The notes beneath the pieces were generated by a model. That model was not told where the DNA came from, searched no databases, and saw only the letters and a list, made by a program, of their open reading frames with translations. From contig CAYJKJ010000008.1 in the NCBI GenBank assembly GCA_964370715.1, positions 1 through 64,000 on the forward strand: 64,000 nt of DNA, written 5' to 3'. Source of the DNA: CAYJAY01 sp964370715. GTDB taxonomy: Bacteria > Bacillota > Clostridia > Oscillospirales > Ruminococcaceae. The position numbers and the translations under genes were made by a program. Shown in pieces: positions 26,744 through 35,909 of the stretch; positions within the stretch are counted from its first letter, which is position 1; every line of letters starts with the position of its first letter.

Positions 26744-28952
26744 AAAAAACTACGGAAGTTATAAACCGTATTCACACGACGAAAAAGAGAATAACCAAAG
26801 ACAACCGTTTAGGCGTTCTACATTAAGGAACAAAAAGCCTGAACCGAAAATTTCATATGGCAACGAATACGACACGCCGCAAATAATCACTACCAATAAG
26901 ACGACAAGCGAACCAAAACCTTTGCCGAAACAACCGACAGCGGATATCGATGAGATTAAACAGCTAATAAAAAAGCTTGAAAGCGAAACTGTTAAAACAC
27001 CGCCGCCACAACCACAAAACAGTTCATTTAGGTCAAAGGCGTTTTTGGAACTTGAAAAGGCGCAAAACGAAAGTTTTCGTGATGATGATATCATAGATGT
27101 TAAGACTTCCGAAAAGGAAGTTGGATCGGTTGTGTTTGAAAGATTTTCGACCAAACAAGCCGAGCAACACCAAAGCCCGGCGAAAGCGACCGAAGCGAGA
27201 AACCAATCTTTTAAAAACATGGTTAAACCGCAAAGGGAAAAAGCCGAAATCGAAACGCTTTTTGAAACCAAGAAGGAAAAACCCTCTAGATTTGCGTCAC
27301 TTCAGTTTGGAACTATCGAACAAGAAAAACAAACCGAAAAAACAGAACCCAAAGAACAATCTATTTTTGAACTTCTCGAGCAATTAAAACAAGAAAAGCA
27401 ACAAGAAGACGAGCAGAAAAAAGAACAACAGCAAACGGAACAAAAAAAGGTTGTGTTTGAGGTTAAAAAGAACACCGCTAATCCTTTTGCGGAATACAAC
27501 CGAACGATAAAAAGACCGATGAACGTTCAAAAAAAGCCGAATATTGTTCCACCGCAACCCAAAAGCGAGGGGTTTGTTTTCAAGGAAAATTCCGTTGCGG
27601 CTTTTGCGAACAAAGAGCAGCCGAATTCTATTATAGAGGAAACATATAAATTTAAACAGACGGATGAAACGAACGAGCCGAAAGAGCAAAAAGAACTGAA
27701 AGAGATAATTCCTTTTATTAAATCGATGGTTGATATAAAGCTTGCCGACATTAAACTTCCGAAATTAAACTTTTTTTCGAAACAAAAAGACGACGAGATA
27801 TATTCTTCCTATAGCAACGAATATGGCGGACATTTCGGGGTTGAACCCCCCAAAAAAATGCCGAAAAAATGGCTTATTATTCCGATAGTTGCCGTCGTTT
27901 CTTTGATAGCTATCGTTTCGGTTGTGAACTTTTTCACCCAGTCGACCGTTTATATCATCGAGGACGGGCAACAGCTTTTGACTACAAAGGCGAGAGTTCC
28001 CGACGATGTCGAGGGGTTTTTGATTAAAAACGATATAGTTCTTATTGAACAGGATATCTACACCGTTGAACAAACCGGGAGTGTTGTTTTTATCAACATC
28101 AACCGAGCGTTTCCCGTTACCGTGTCGATAGTCGGAGAGGTTAAAACGCTTTATACAACTGCGGTTACCGTTCGGGAGCTTTTGGAAAACAACGAGATAA
28201 CGGTTCCTGAAGGGCTTGAACTCAGCAAAGGTCTTGACCAGACGGTGAGCGAAGGGGATTATATTGAAACGATGTCGGTTGAATATCGAGAGACAACCGA
28301 AACGACCGACCAACCCGGCGAGGAGCTTATGGTCGACAGCCCGCTTATAAGGGAAGGGACAACCCTTCAAACGAGGGCAGAGATTGTCGACGGGGTTGTA
28401 ACAAGAACATACAAAGAAAAGATTATCGATGACGAGGTTGTCGAGCGAGAGATTCTTTATGAAGACTACAACCCACACACGGTAGATGCTATAACGCTTG
28501 TTGGAAAGAGCGATGCGATTGTATCGACGCTAGACGAGGATTTTCTTGAAGGTCTACAGATTGAAAACGGCGTTCCGCTAAACTATGAAACGGTTTATGC
28601 AAAATCCGATTGCACCGCTTATAGCTTTGACCCCGGTATATATGGGGCATCGGGGATGCATCTTTCGCCGGGGTTTGTCGCAGTTGATCCCGAGGTCATA
28701 CCGTATGGAACGCTGTTGTATATAACGAGTTCCGACAACAGCTTTGTTTATGGCTATGCTATAGCGGCGGACTATTGCGAGGCGGCAACCGAAGGAATAG
28801 TTGATGTCGATTTGTTTTTTGAAACGTATGATGAAAGCGTTATGTTTGGGCGAAGAGAGCTTGATATATACGTTATAAAACAGCTTTATCAACAGGATTT
28901 AACAAAGTTTATGAGCCAAGAGGGTATGTTTGAAGAAAGAATACCGGAGTAG
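26736..28952 (+). CDS. YabE/RpfB-like DUF348-G5-3D protein with long cytoplasmic tail
   Basis: A 738-residue membrane protein. Residues 1-375 are soluble and rich in Gln, Glu, Lys and Pro, with no predicted fold. One transmembrane helix (KKWLIIPIVAVVSLIAIVSV) follows at about 379-402. Outside the membrane come two DUF348 ubiquitin-like repeats, a G5-like domain (REGTTLQTRAEIVDGVVTRT near 540), and a C-terminal 3D domain with VDPEVIPYG near 649, AADYCEA near 678 and VDVDLFF near 690. This architecture belongs to resuscitation-factor-like cell-wall enzymes that cut peptidoglycan. The ATG at 26736 overlaps the TtcA-like stop. The long disordered cytoplasmic tail is unusual. Confidence 0.82.
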   Translation: MNEKNYGSYKPYSHDEKENNQRQPFRRSTLRNKKPEPKISYGNEYDTPQIITTNKTTSEPKPLPKQPTADIDEIKQLIKKLESETVKTPPPQPQNSSFRSKAFLELEKAQNESFRDDDIIDVKTSEKEVGSVVFERFSTKQAEQHQSPAKATEARNQSFKNMVKPQREKAEIETLFETKKEKPSRFASLQFGTIEQEKQTEKTEPKEQSIFELLEQLKQEKQQEDEQKKEQQQTEQKKVVFEVKKNTANPFAEYNRTIKRPMNVQKKPNIVPPQPKSEGFVFKENSVAAFANKEQPNSIIEETYKFKQTDETNEPKEQKELKEIIPFIKSMVDIKLADIKLPKLNFFSKQKDDEIYSSYSNEYGGHFGVEPPKKMPKKWLIIPIVAVVSLIAIVSVVNFFTQSTVYIIEDGQQLLTTKARVPDDVEGFLIKNDIVLIEQDIYTVEQTGSVVFININRAFPVTVSIVGEVKTLYTTAVTVRELLENNEITVPEGLELSKGLDQTVSEGDYIETMSVEYRETTETTDQPGEELMVDSPLIREGTTLQTRAEIVDGVVTRTYKEKIIDDEVVEREILYEDYNPHTVDAITLVGKSDAIVSTLDEDFLEGLQIENGVPLNYETVYAKSDCTAYSFDPGIYGASGMHLSPGFVAVDPEVIPYGTLLYITSSDNSFVYGYAIAADYCEAATEGIVDVDLFFETYDESVMFGRRELDIYVIKQLYQQDLTKFMSQEGMFEERIPE

Positions 28953-28983
28953 GGAAAATATATTAAAAAAGGTGTTGAACAGT

Positions 28984-30327
28984 ATGAGTGAATGTTTTGT
29001 GGTGAAAAAAAACACTACGTTAAATAAGAGGTTGTTGTTTGGAAAAAATGTGTTGGTTTCCGTTAATAGACCTGTCGTTGTTTTGAAGATAAAAGCAAAA
29101 AAACATAACCTCCAAAAAAATCCCGACGTTAAGTTGACATATATAACGATACCGCAGGTTGAAAACACCTATTCTGCCGTTGTCGTTAAACCTTCTGATA
29201 TGTATGGTTGCTATATGGGGCTTAACCAACATGGCGTTTGTATCGGAAGCAATGAGTTGTTGTCGAGCAATAAAAAAGGGGAAAAGGGCTTAATCGCTAT
29301 AGATATCTGCCGCCTTGTGCTTGAAAGAACAAAAACGGCAAATGAGGGGCTAGAGCTTATAAAACAGCTTTTGTCTCAGCATAGCTTTGGGATAGAACAA
29401 AACGCACAAACTTTAGAACATTGCGACAGCTCTTTTGTTTTGTGTGATGGCGAGGGTGGATATATCGTTGAAACTTGCGGACAAAGGATGGTTGCGAGGG
29501 AGCTTCAAGATATCGAGGCGTTTTCGAGCGAATACATGATCGAAACCGACTACACCGTTTCAAACTTTGAACAAAAAGTTAACGCTAAAAAACAGTTTGC
29601 GAAAAAAAAGCTCGTTTCATCCAACATTTCGCAGGCGAAACGATTTAAGATGTTCAGCGAGCTTATCGAGGCAAGAGACGGGAAACAAGGCAAAAGAGTT
29701 TTCGGGTTCAGCATCGGGAAAATTTCGGAAAACCAACCCGCCGAAGGGGTGACGTTTAAAACGTTTATCAACATATTACAATCCCACAACGACACAGAAC
29801 AACCCCCTAGCGAAAACATCTGCGTTCATCACAACAACATTAAGGGGCTAGTGTCGTCTTTGGGGTTTGCCTCGCAACCCGAAAACGGAGTTTTCTTTGT
29901 TTCGCAAGGTTCGGTTCCTTGTCGTTCGCTATTTATGCCGTTTTCGATTAAAGGAGAACTTCCGTTTTTTGAGGACGAAAAACAAAGCGAAACAACTTGG
30001 TTTAAAAATGAAATAGTTTTGCGGAACATAGCGGCAGGGGTCATACCGATTAATGAATTTATAGAGCAAAAACAAAAAATAGAAAAAGATTTTCTTTTGA
30101 AGATTGAGCAGTTTAACATAGCCAAAAAAACCGAAGCAACAAAGCTTAACGCCGAGGTCTTTCAAAAATCTCAAGAGTTTTTGGATAGTTGGTTTTTAAG
30201 ATGTAGGCTCGATTTAAAAGGATTTAACGACAAGGAAGCGAGCTTTTTGAAAAGAAATTCCGCCGTTAAACAGACGAATGAGCTGTTTTTAAAATATGAA
30301 AACTTTTTAAGGGAGGAAAAAATATGA
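28984..30327 (+). CDS. Secernin-like C69 family hydrolase
   Basis: A 447-residue protein. LTYITIPQVENTYSAVVVKP near residue 40 and GCYMGLNQHGVCIGSNEL near residue 65 closely match secernins and C69 dipeptidases, which are N-terminal-nucleophile enzymes. C4, in MSECFVV, is the likely catalytic nucleophile exposed after processing. The start is set at ATG 28984, with AAAGGTG about 10 bases upstream; an earlier in-frame TTG would overlap the previous gene and bury the cysteine. It ends with ATGA overlap into neuB. Substrate unknown; peptide hydrolysis is the family activity. Confidence 0.75.
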   Translation: MSECFVVKKNTTLNKRLLFGKNVLVSVNRPVVVLKIKAKKHNLQKNPDVKLTYITIPQVENTYSAVVVKPSDMYGCYMGLNQHGVCIGSNELLSSNKKGEKGLIAIDICRLVLERTKTANEGLELIKQLLSQHSFGIEQNAQTLEHCDSSFVLCDGEGGYIVETCGQRMVARELQDIEAFSSEYMIETDYTVSNFEQKVNAKKQFAKKKLVSSNISQAKRFKMFSELIEARDGKQGKRVFGFSIGKISENQPAEGVTFKTFINILQSHNDTEQPPSENICVHHNNIKGLVSSLGFASQPENGVFFVSQGSVPCRSLFMPFSIKGELPFFEDEKQSETTWFKNEIVLRNIAAGVIPINEFIEQKQKIEKDFLLKIEQFNIAKKTEATKLNAEVFQKSQEFLDSWFLRCRLDLKGFNDKEASFLKRNSAVKQTNELFLKYENFLREEKI

Positions 30328-31319
30328 GTGTTTTTATCATTGCAGAAGCAGGGGTTAACCATAACGGAAGCATAGAGCTTGCCAAACAACTGGTAGACCA
30401 AGCGGCAAAAGCCAACGCAGATGCCGTTAAGTTCCAAACCTTTATCCCCGAAAACGTTATATCGCATCTTGCGGAAAAAGCCGATTATCAAAAAACAACA
30501 ACGGGTGGCGACGAAACACAGCTTGATATGGTTAGAAAACTTTTTCTTTCGTTTAAAGAGTTTGAACAACTCAAAGAATATTGCGAACAAAAAGGAATTC
30601 AATTTCTTTCGACGGCGTTCGATCTTGATTCGCTCGATTTCCTCGAAACGCTAGACATACCTATCTATAAAGTTCCTTCGGGAGAGATTACAAATCTTCC
30701 GCTCCTGCTTGCGGTTGCGGCTCTTGGAAAACCCGTTATACTGTCGACCGGCATGAGTACCGTTGAAGAGATTAAATATGCAAAGGATATTTTGGAGGAC
30801 AACGGAAGCGGCGATGTTACGCTTCTTCATTGCAACACGGAATATCCAACACCATTTGAAGATGCTAACCTTAAAGCTATCATCGGGATTAAAAAACAAT
30901 TTGCTTGCACCGTTGGTTATTCCGACCACACACTCGGGATAGAAGCTCCAATAGCGGCGGTAGCTCTTGGAGCGGAGGTTATCGAAAAACATTTCACGCT
31001 AGACAAGACGATGGAAGGACCCGACCATTCTTGCAGCCTTGAACCGTCTGAACTGGCGGCGATGGTTTCGGCTATTCGAAACATCGAAAAGGCTTTGGGT
31101 TCGAGCGAGAAAAAACCAACTGTTTCGGAACTTAAAAATAAACAGATAGCAAGAAAAAGCATCGTTGCATCGTGTGATATCATGAAGGGCGAAGAGTTTT
31201 CGAAACAAAATCTTACGATAAAACGCCCCGGAAACGGAATTTCGCCGACAAGATGGTTTGATGTTATAGGGCAAACCGCTAAAAAAGATTTTAAATATGA
31301 TGAACTAATCGAACTGTAG
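30324..31319 (+). CDS. neuB: N-acetylneuraminate synthase family protein (NeuB)
   Basis: A 331-residue cytoplasmic enzyme. IIAEAGVNHNGS at the N-terminus, DAVKFQTF near 33, KVPSGEITNLPLL near 112, LHCNTEYPTP near 168 and GYSDHTLGIEAPIAAVALGA near 197 are NeuB barrel motifs. A SAF (antifreeze-like) domain forms the last 60 residues. NeuB condenses phosphoenolpyruvate with an N-acetyl sugar to make sialic acid or a relative such as legionaminic acid. It overlaps the secernin-like gene by four bases. No CMP-transferase or epimerase gene is in the window, so the exact nonulosonic acid cannot be named. Confidence 0.92.
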   Translation: MSVFIIAEAGVNHNGSIELAKQLVDQAAKANADAVKFQTFIPENVISHLAEKADYQKTTTGGDETQLDMVRKLFLSFKEFEQLKEYCEQKGIQFLSTAFDLDSLDFLETLDIPIYKVPSGEITNLPLLLAVAALGKPVILSTGMSTVEEIKYAKDILEDNGSGDVTLLHCNTEYPTPFEDANLKAIIGIKKQFACTVGYSDHTLGIEAPIAAVALGAEVIEKHFTLDKTMEGPDHSCSLEPSELAAMVSAIRNIEKALGSSEKKPTVSELKNKQIARKSIVASCDIMKGEEFSKQNLTIKRPGNGISPTRWFDVIGQTAKKDFKYDELIEL

Positions 31320-31417
31320 GTTTGAAAAGAAATTAAGAAACTACAAACTAAGTGGACTCTGGCGGTGTTTTTGCCGGTTTTCATTTAGTGTTGTGTTTTA
31401 AGAGAATGGTTGAAGAT

Positions 31418-33526
31418 ATGTCTAAAACATTATTGAAAAAAGCAAATCTAAAATGGTTGTCGATGATTATAATTGCGATAGCTCTTGCCGTTATATTTGA
31501 ATCGGGTTTTGTGTTTTTAACAAACAACGCCGCACGTGAGGGCTTTGAAAGAATGGAGTTTCAAGCGGCGGATTTTGAAGCGGTTGAGTTTTCAAAAAAC
31601 AGCGACAATAGCTTTTATACCCTTGCAAACAATTCCTATTTTGAGATGTTGGATGTTGGCGGAATAAAAGCTACAACTATCAATGTTAACCTTTCGGTCG
31701 ATCCTTCCGACACCACAACAAAGCTCTTGTTTTTCACCGGGAAATCAGGGGTTGTTGAGGGAACGTTTTCCGTTCCGCTTATAAAAACCGAACAAGGGTA
31801 TAAGGCGGAATCAGATTTTACAAGAATAGACGAAATAAGAATATATCCAACAGAAAAGGTTAGAACCGACATCGAGTTTTCCGGCATAGTTATAAACCCG
31901 GTCTCAAACCCTATATCAAACTTTTCGGTTATAAGGGTTGTTCTATGGGCGGTGTCGCTCATGGGGATTTGTTCGCTGGGGCTAATTTTTATAAGGCGCA
32001 GCCTCGGCAACATATGGCTTAAAGGATATTTTGTCGTTGCGATGGTGGCGGGGCTAGCTTCCTACGTTGCAACCACAATGTTTTCTTCCGCAAATGCGCT
32101 GGGGCTTATAATCGTTGTGTTTGCGCTAATTGGTGTAACTGTTTTCTATTGCGTGGTGTGGCTAATCTTTGCGAAACTCAAAAACCTTGAAAGCAAAGTT
32201 TTTGCGGTTATTTTAGCGGTTGGAGTTTTGATGGTGTTTGCGAATGCCCCTCTTCAATCCCCCGACGAAACATCGCATTTCCAAAGAGTTTATACAATGG
32301 CAAAAGGGGATTTCACCTTTAACTATAACTTTGAATTCCCCGACAGCATAAACCATTTAATCGACATATTCCCGGCGGAATATATCAACAACATAAAAGA
32401 CAAACAGGTGTCAACCGTTCCGATTGATATAATGCGGTATCTATCGGAATATCAAACAGAATATGACGGGCGGTTAACTAAAACGAGTATGCAGATAACG
32501 TTGCCCTATGTTCCGTCGGCGCTACTTGTTGCGATATTGGGATTGTTCACCGATAATGGCTTGTTGCTTTTGTATGCGGCAAGAATAGGCGGGCTTTTGA
32601 TGTTTGCCTGTTCGGTCTATTATGCGATAAAAAAAGCCGACCGATACAAAGAGGCTCTCGTTGCGGTTTCGCTTTTGCCGATAACGCTATATATAGCCTC
32701 GTCGGTAAACTATGACACGATGTTGATTTCGGGCGTGATAGTGTTTTTTGGTATAGTTGGGAAAAATCAAAAAAACATAAAAGATATAATTGTCATGACG
32801 ATAGCTATCGGGCTTGCTGTTATGATCAAGCCGACATATGTCCCCCTTGTTTTGTTTATGTTTGCCGGTAGTCTTGTATATAAGTATAAAGACAAAAATA
32901 TAAAACCTGTGTTTTTGGTGTTGGCGGCGGCGGCAGTTGGTGTGCTTTTTTGGCAAGCAACCCTTGTTTATGCCGGAATGTTCAACATCGGAATACCGCC
33001 AAGCGAAGGGCTTCAATGGGTAGACACAAGCGCCCAGATAAAATACATTCTTTCCAATCCGATAAGATATGCGATGATTATGGCGGTAGATGGTTATCAA
33101 AATGGGTTTTATCTAGGGGAACATGGGCTTTTTGGAAGCCTTGATCTCGACACCGTTTTAACCCCAATTCTAGTGCCGGTTTCGCTTTCTTTAACAGCTT
33201 TTGCGGTTGCCGGAACGGACAAGAAGAACTATACATTTAAAGATAGCGCTATTTCGGGAGTTCTTTTTATACTCCTTTATATAATAACGGTAACGGCGTT
33301 TTATTGCATATGGTCGACGCTTGGGTCAACCTCGATATTGGGTGTTCAAGTTAGATATTTTATACCAAGCGTTTTTCTGTTTTGTGTTTTTGCGCCCGCT
33401 ATTATTTCGAAGTTTTTAAAGCCGTTTATTGACCCGAAAAGAGCGGAGCAGTTTGTGTTTTTTGTTTCAAGTTTCGTTGCGGTTGTTGCGGCAGTTGAGA
33501 TATTGTTGGGATACTATTTGATGTAG
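31418..33526 (+). CDS. DUF2142-like polytopic membrane protein
   Basis: A membrane protein of about 702 residues. After one N-terminal helix there is an extracytoplasmic beta-rich domain (about residues 40-170), then about a dozen helices. ANAPLQSPDETSHFQRVYTM near residue 275 matches the loop with a conserved acidic pair seen in DUF2142, a family of putative GT-C glycosyltransferases. The start is uncertain: ATG 31418 or ATG 31406 are both possible, and no strong ribosome-binding site is seen. It follows neuB by about 100 bases. A role in cell-surface glycan assembly is an inference. Confidence 0.65.
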   Translation: MSKTLLKKANLKWLSMIIIAIALAVIFESGFVFLTNNAAREGFERMEFQAADFEAVEFSKNSDNSFYTLANNSYFEMLDVGGIKATTINVNLSVDPSDTTTKLLFFTGKSGVVEGTFSVPLIKTEQGYKAESDFTRIDEIRIYPTEKVRTDIEFSGIVINPVSNPISNFSVIRVVLWAVSLMGICSLGLIFIRRSLGNIWLKGYFVVAMVAGLASYVATTMFSSANALGLIIVVFALIGVTVFYCVVWLIFAKLKNLESKVFAVILAVGVLMVFANAPLQSPDETSHFQRVYTMAKGDFTFNYNFEFPDSINHLIDIFPAEYINNIKDKQVSTVPIDIMRYLSEYQTEYDGRLTKTSMQITLPYVPSALLVAILGLFTDNGLLLLYAARIGGLLMFACSVYYAIKKADRYKEALVAVSLLPITLYIASSVNYDTMLISGVIVFFGIVGKNQKNIKDIIVMTIAIGLAVMIKPTYVPLVLFMFAGSLVYKYKDKNIKPVFLVLAAAAVGVLFWQATLVYAGMFNIGIPPSEGLQWVDTSAQIKYILSNPIRYAMIMAVDGYQNGFYLGEHGLFGSLDLDTVLTPILVPVSLSLTAFAVAGTDKKNYTFKDSAISGVLFILLYIITVTAFYCIWSTLGSTSILGVQVRYFIPSVFLFCVFAPAIISKFLKPFIDPKRAEQFVFFVSSFVAVVAAVEILLGYYLM

Positions 33527-33579
33527 GGTTCTAAAAAAACCTGTAAGTTTAATGATGAAAAGAGGATGAGGAGAGCGAA

Positions 33580-34857
33580 ATGATGTTTGAAAATTTTGAG
33601 ACAAGATGTCTTCATGCGGGGTATTCCCCCGACAACAGCGAACCACACGTTGCGCCTATCTGTCAAAGCACGACATTTAGATACAAAAAAAACGAAGATG
33701 TTGCGGCGTTGTTTGACCTTAAAAGCGATAATCATATGTATTCGAGGATATCAAACCCAACCTGTTCGGCGCTAGAAAAAAAGATGGCGGCTTTAGAGGG
33801 TGGAGTAGCGGCAGTAGCTACTTCGTCGGGACAATCCGCTACGCTTATGACGATCCTTAATATCTCTGAAAACGGCGACAACATTCTGTCGACTCGCAAT
33901 ATATATGGAGGAACATCGAACCTGTTTAGCGTGACGCTTAAAAAGCTAGGTATCGAAGTTAGGTTTTTTAATCAAGACGACGATATCGAGAGCATAGTGG
34001 CGTTGGCGAACGACAAAACAAAAGCTGTTTTTGGCGAAACACTTGGCAATGCTGCGCTTTCGATTTTAGATTTCGAAAAAATATCGGCTGTATCAAAAAG
34101 CATCGGCGTTCCGCTTATCGTTGATAATACTCTTGCTACGCCATATCTTTGCCGACCGCTCGAACACGGCGCAAACATAGTTGTTCATTCAACGACAAAA
34201 TATAGCGACGGACACGCAACAAGCCTTGGCGGTGTTGTTGTCGACGGCGGAAACTTCGATTGGGCAAAATCCGATAGGTTTGATTGTTTAACCAAACCCG
34301 AACCCAGCTACCATGGCATTATCTATACCGAAGCTTTTAAAGACTCGGCGTTTGCTGTTAAACTTCGTTCGCAGATGCTAAGGGATTTTGGGGCGGTTAT
34401 GTCGCCGATGAATGCTTTTTTAACGTCGCTAGGGCTTGAAACACTTCATTTAAGAATGGAGCGCCATTCCGAAAACGCATTGGCTCTCGCAGAATTTTTA
34501 GAAGGACATAGCAAGGTTGAATGGGTCAACTATCCGGGGCTTAAATCGAGCGAATACTATGATTTAGGAAAAAAATATCTGCCAAAAGGTTTGTCGGGGG
34601 TTCTTTGTTTTGGAGCAAAGGGAGGAACAAAAGCCGGCGAAACGATTATAGAAAACCTTAAATTAACCAGCCTTGCAGTTCATGTTGGAGATGTTAAAAC
34701 GCTAGTTCTTCATCCGTCGAGTTCAACACATAGGCAACTTAGCGATAGCGACAAGATAGCTTCCGGAATTAAACCGGAGCTTATAAGGGTGTCGGTTGGG
34801 ATTGAAAATATAAACGATATTATAAAAGACTTTGACAATGCTTTTTCAAAAATTTAA
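33580..34857 (+). CDS. metY: O-acetylhomoserine sulfhydrylase (MetY)
   Basis: A 425-residue PLP enzyme of the Cys/Met metabolism family. ETRCLHAGYSPDN at the N-terminus, the ATSSGQSATLMTI segment near residue 84, VDNTLATPYLCRPLEHGA near 185 and STTKYSDGHAT near 204 are present; K207 is the PLP-binding lysine. The length of about 425 residues and an insert before the lysine favour MetY over cystathionine gamma-synthase. It uses sulfide and O-acetylhomoserine to make homocysteine. metA follows 20 bases downstream and supplies the substrate. GAGGAG lies 6 bases before the ATG. Confidence 0.93.
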   Translation: MMFENFETRCLHAGYSPDNSEPHVAPICQSTTFRYKKNEDVAALFDLKSDNHMYSRISNPTCSALEKKMAALEGGVAAVATSSGQSATLMTILNISENGDNILSTRNIYGGTSNLFSVTLKKLGIEVRFFNQDDDIESIVALANDKTKAVFGETLGNAALSILDFEKISAVSKSIGVPLIVDNTLATPYLCRPLEHGANIVVHSTTKYSDGHATSLGGVVVDGGNFDWAKSDRFDCLTKPEPSYHGIIYTEAFKDSAFAVKLRSQMLRDFGAVMSPMNAFLTSLGLETLHLRMERHSENALALAEFLEGHSKVEWVNYPGLKSSEYYDLGKKYLPKGLSGVLCFGAKGGTKAGETIIENLKLTSLAVHVGDVKTLVLHPSSSTHRQLSDSDKIASGIKPELIRVSVGIENINDIIKDFDNAFSKI

Positions 34858-34877
34858 AATGAATTGGAAAAAAAGAT

Positions 34878-35807
34878 ATGCCATTAATAATACCAAAAAA
34901 ACTGCCGGCTTATGAAGCGCTTAACAACGAGAATGTGTTTGTTATGAGCAAAAAAAGAGCGGTGTCTCAGGATATTAGGCCGCTTAAAATCTGCATAGTC
35001 AATCTTATGCCAACCAAGATAACGACCGAAACGCAACTTTCGAGGGTTCTTGCGAACAGTCCGCTACAGGTTGAACTAACATTTTTGCAGATGGACAGCC
35101 ACCAATCTAAAAACACCTCTCCGCTACATCTCGAAGCTTTTTACAAAACGCTTAGCGAGATTAAAAATCAACGGTTCGATGGGATGATAATAACGGGAGC
35201 GCCGGTCGAAAATCTTGAGTTTGAAGCGGTAGACTATTGGAAAGAGCTATGCGAGATATTTAGATATAGCAAACAAAATGTTTATAGCACGATGCATATA
35301 TGTTGGGGTGCGCAAGCCGCCTTGTATTATCATTACAAAATAAAAAAACATTCTCTCGACAAAAAGATGTTTGGCGTTTTTGATCATGAAGTTTTAGACG
35401 CAAAAAATCCGCTTATGCGAGGGTTTGACGAGATGTTCAAAGCCCCACATTCAAGACATACCGAGGTTAGAACCGAGGATATCGAAAATGAACACAAACT
35501 TAATGTTTTGGCAAAAAGCGAGGAAGCGGGGGTTCATATTGCTGCAAACGAAAACGGCAGAAGGATCTTTGTTTTTGGGCATCAAGAATACGACCGAGAC
35601 ACACTAGCGTCGGAATATTTCAGGGATAAAGAAAAGGGGCTTGACATCGAAGTTCCATACAACTACTTTAAAAATGACGACCCAAAACAGGGCGTTTTGT
35701 TTAACTGGAGAAGCCATGCTAATCTCCTTTTTTCAAACTGGCTCAACTATTTTGTCTATCAAGAAACGCCGTATAACCTTGAAAATCTTAAAGGTAGTAA
35801 AAAATAG
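34878..35807 (+). CDS. metA: Homoserine O-acetyltransferase (MetA family)
   Basis: A 309-residue cytoplasmic enzyme, the normal MetA length. The catalytic cysteine is C142 in HICWGAQA, with the GHQEYDRD motif near residue 235 giving the His and Glu partners. Residue 111, in TGAPVEN, is glutamate. In this family Glu111 marks acetyl-CoA specificity and Gly111 marks succinyl-CoA, so this enzyme should make O-acetylhomoserine despite the common name succinyltransferase. That agrees with MetY directly upstream. Together they form a two-gene route from homoserine to homocysteine. Confidence 0.93.
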   Translation: MPLIIPKKLPAYEALNNENVFVMSKKRAVSQDIRPLKICIVNLMPTKITTETQLSRVLANSPLQVELTFLQMDSHQSKNTSPLHLEAFYKTLSEIKNQRFDGMIITGAPVENLEFEAVDYWKELCEIFRYSKQNVYSTMHICWGAQAALYYHYKIKKHSLDKKMFGVFDHEVLDAKNPLMRGFDEMFKAPHSRHTEVRTEDIENEHKLNVLAKSEEAGVHIAANENGRRIFVFGHQEYDRDTLASEYFRDKEKGLDIEVPYNYFKNDDPKQGVLFNWRSHANLLFSNWLNYFVYQETPYNLENLKGSKK

Positions 35808-35864
35808 ATTAAATTTTGTTTATTTTTGTTTTTTGTTGTGATATTATGTAGGTGAAAGGAGAGC

Positions 35865-35909
35865 ATGAAAAACAAAATCATGCTGTATTTGCGATATGGG
35901 AATATTTAA
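35865..35909 (+). CDS. 14-codon upstream ORF before the DUF308 gene
   Basis: A strong AAAGGAG site lies just before ATG 35865, which opens MKNKIMLYLRYGNI and stops at 35909. The DUF308 ATG at 35896 lies inside this ORF in another frame and has no ribosome-binding site of its own. This suggests translational coupling through a small leader ORF, or a misplaced main start. Confidence 0.4.
   Translation: MKNKIMLYLRYGNI

Noticed and set aside
27384..28478. Long minus-strand ORFs opposite the YabE-like gene
   Set aside because: They mirror low-complexity codons of the plus-strand gene and resemble no family.
33527..33579. SAM riboswitch or T-box before metY-metA
   Set aside because: Only 53 bases separate metY from the preceding gene, with no room for the conserved structure.
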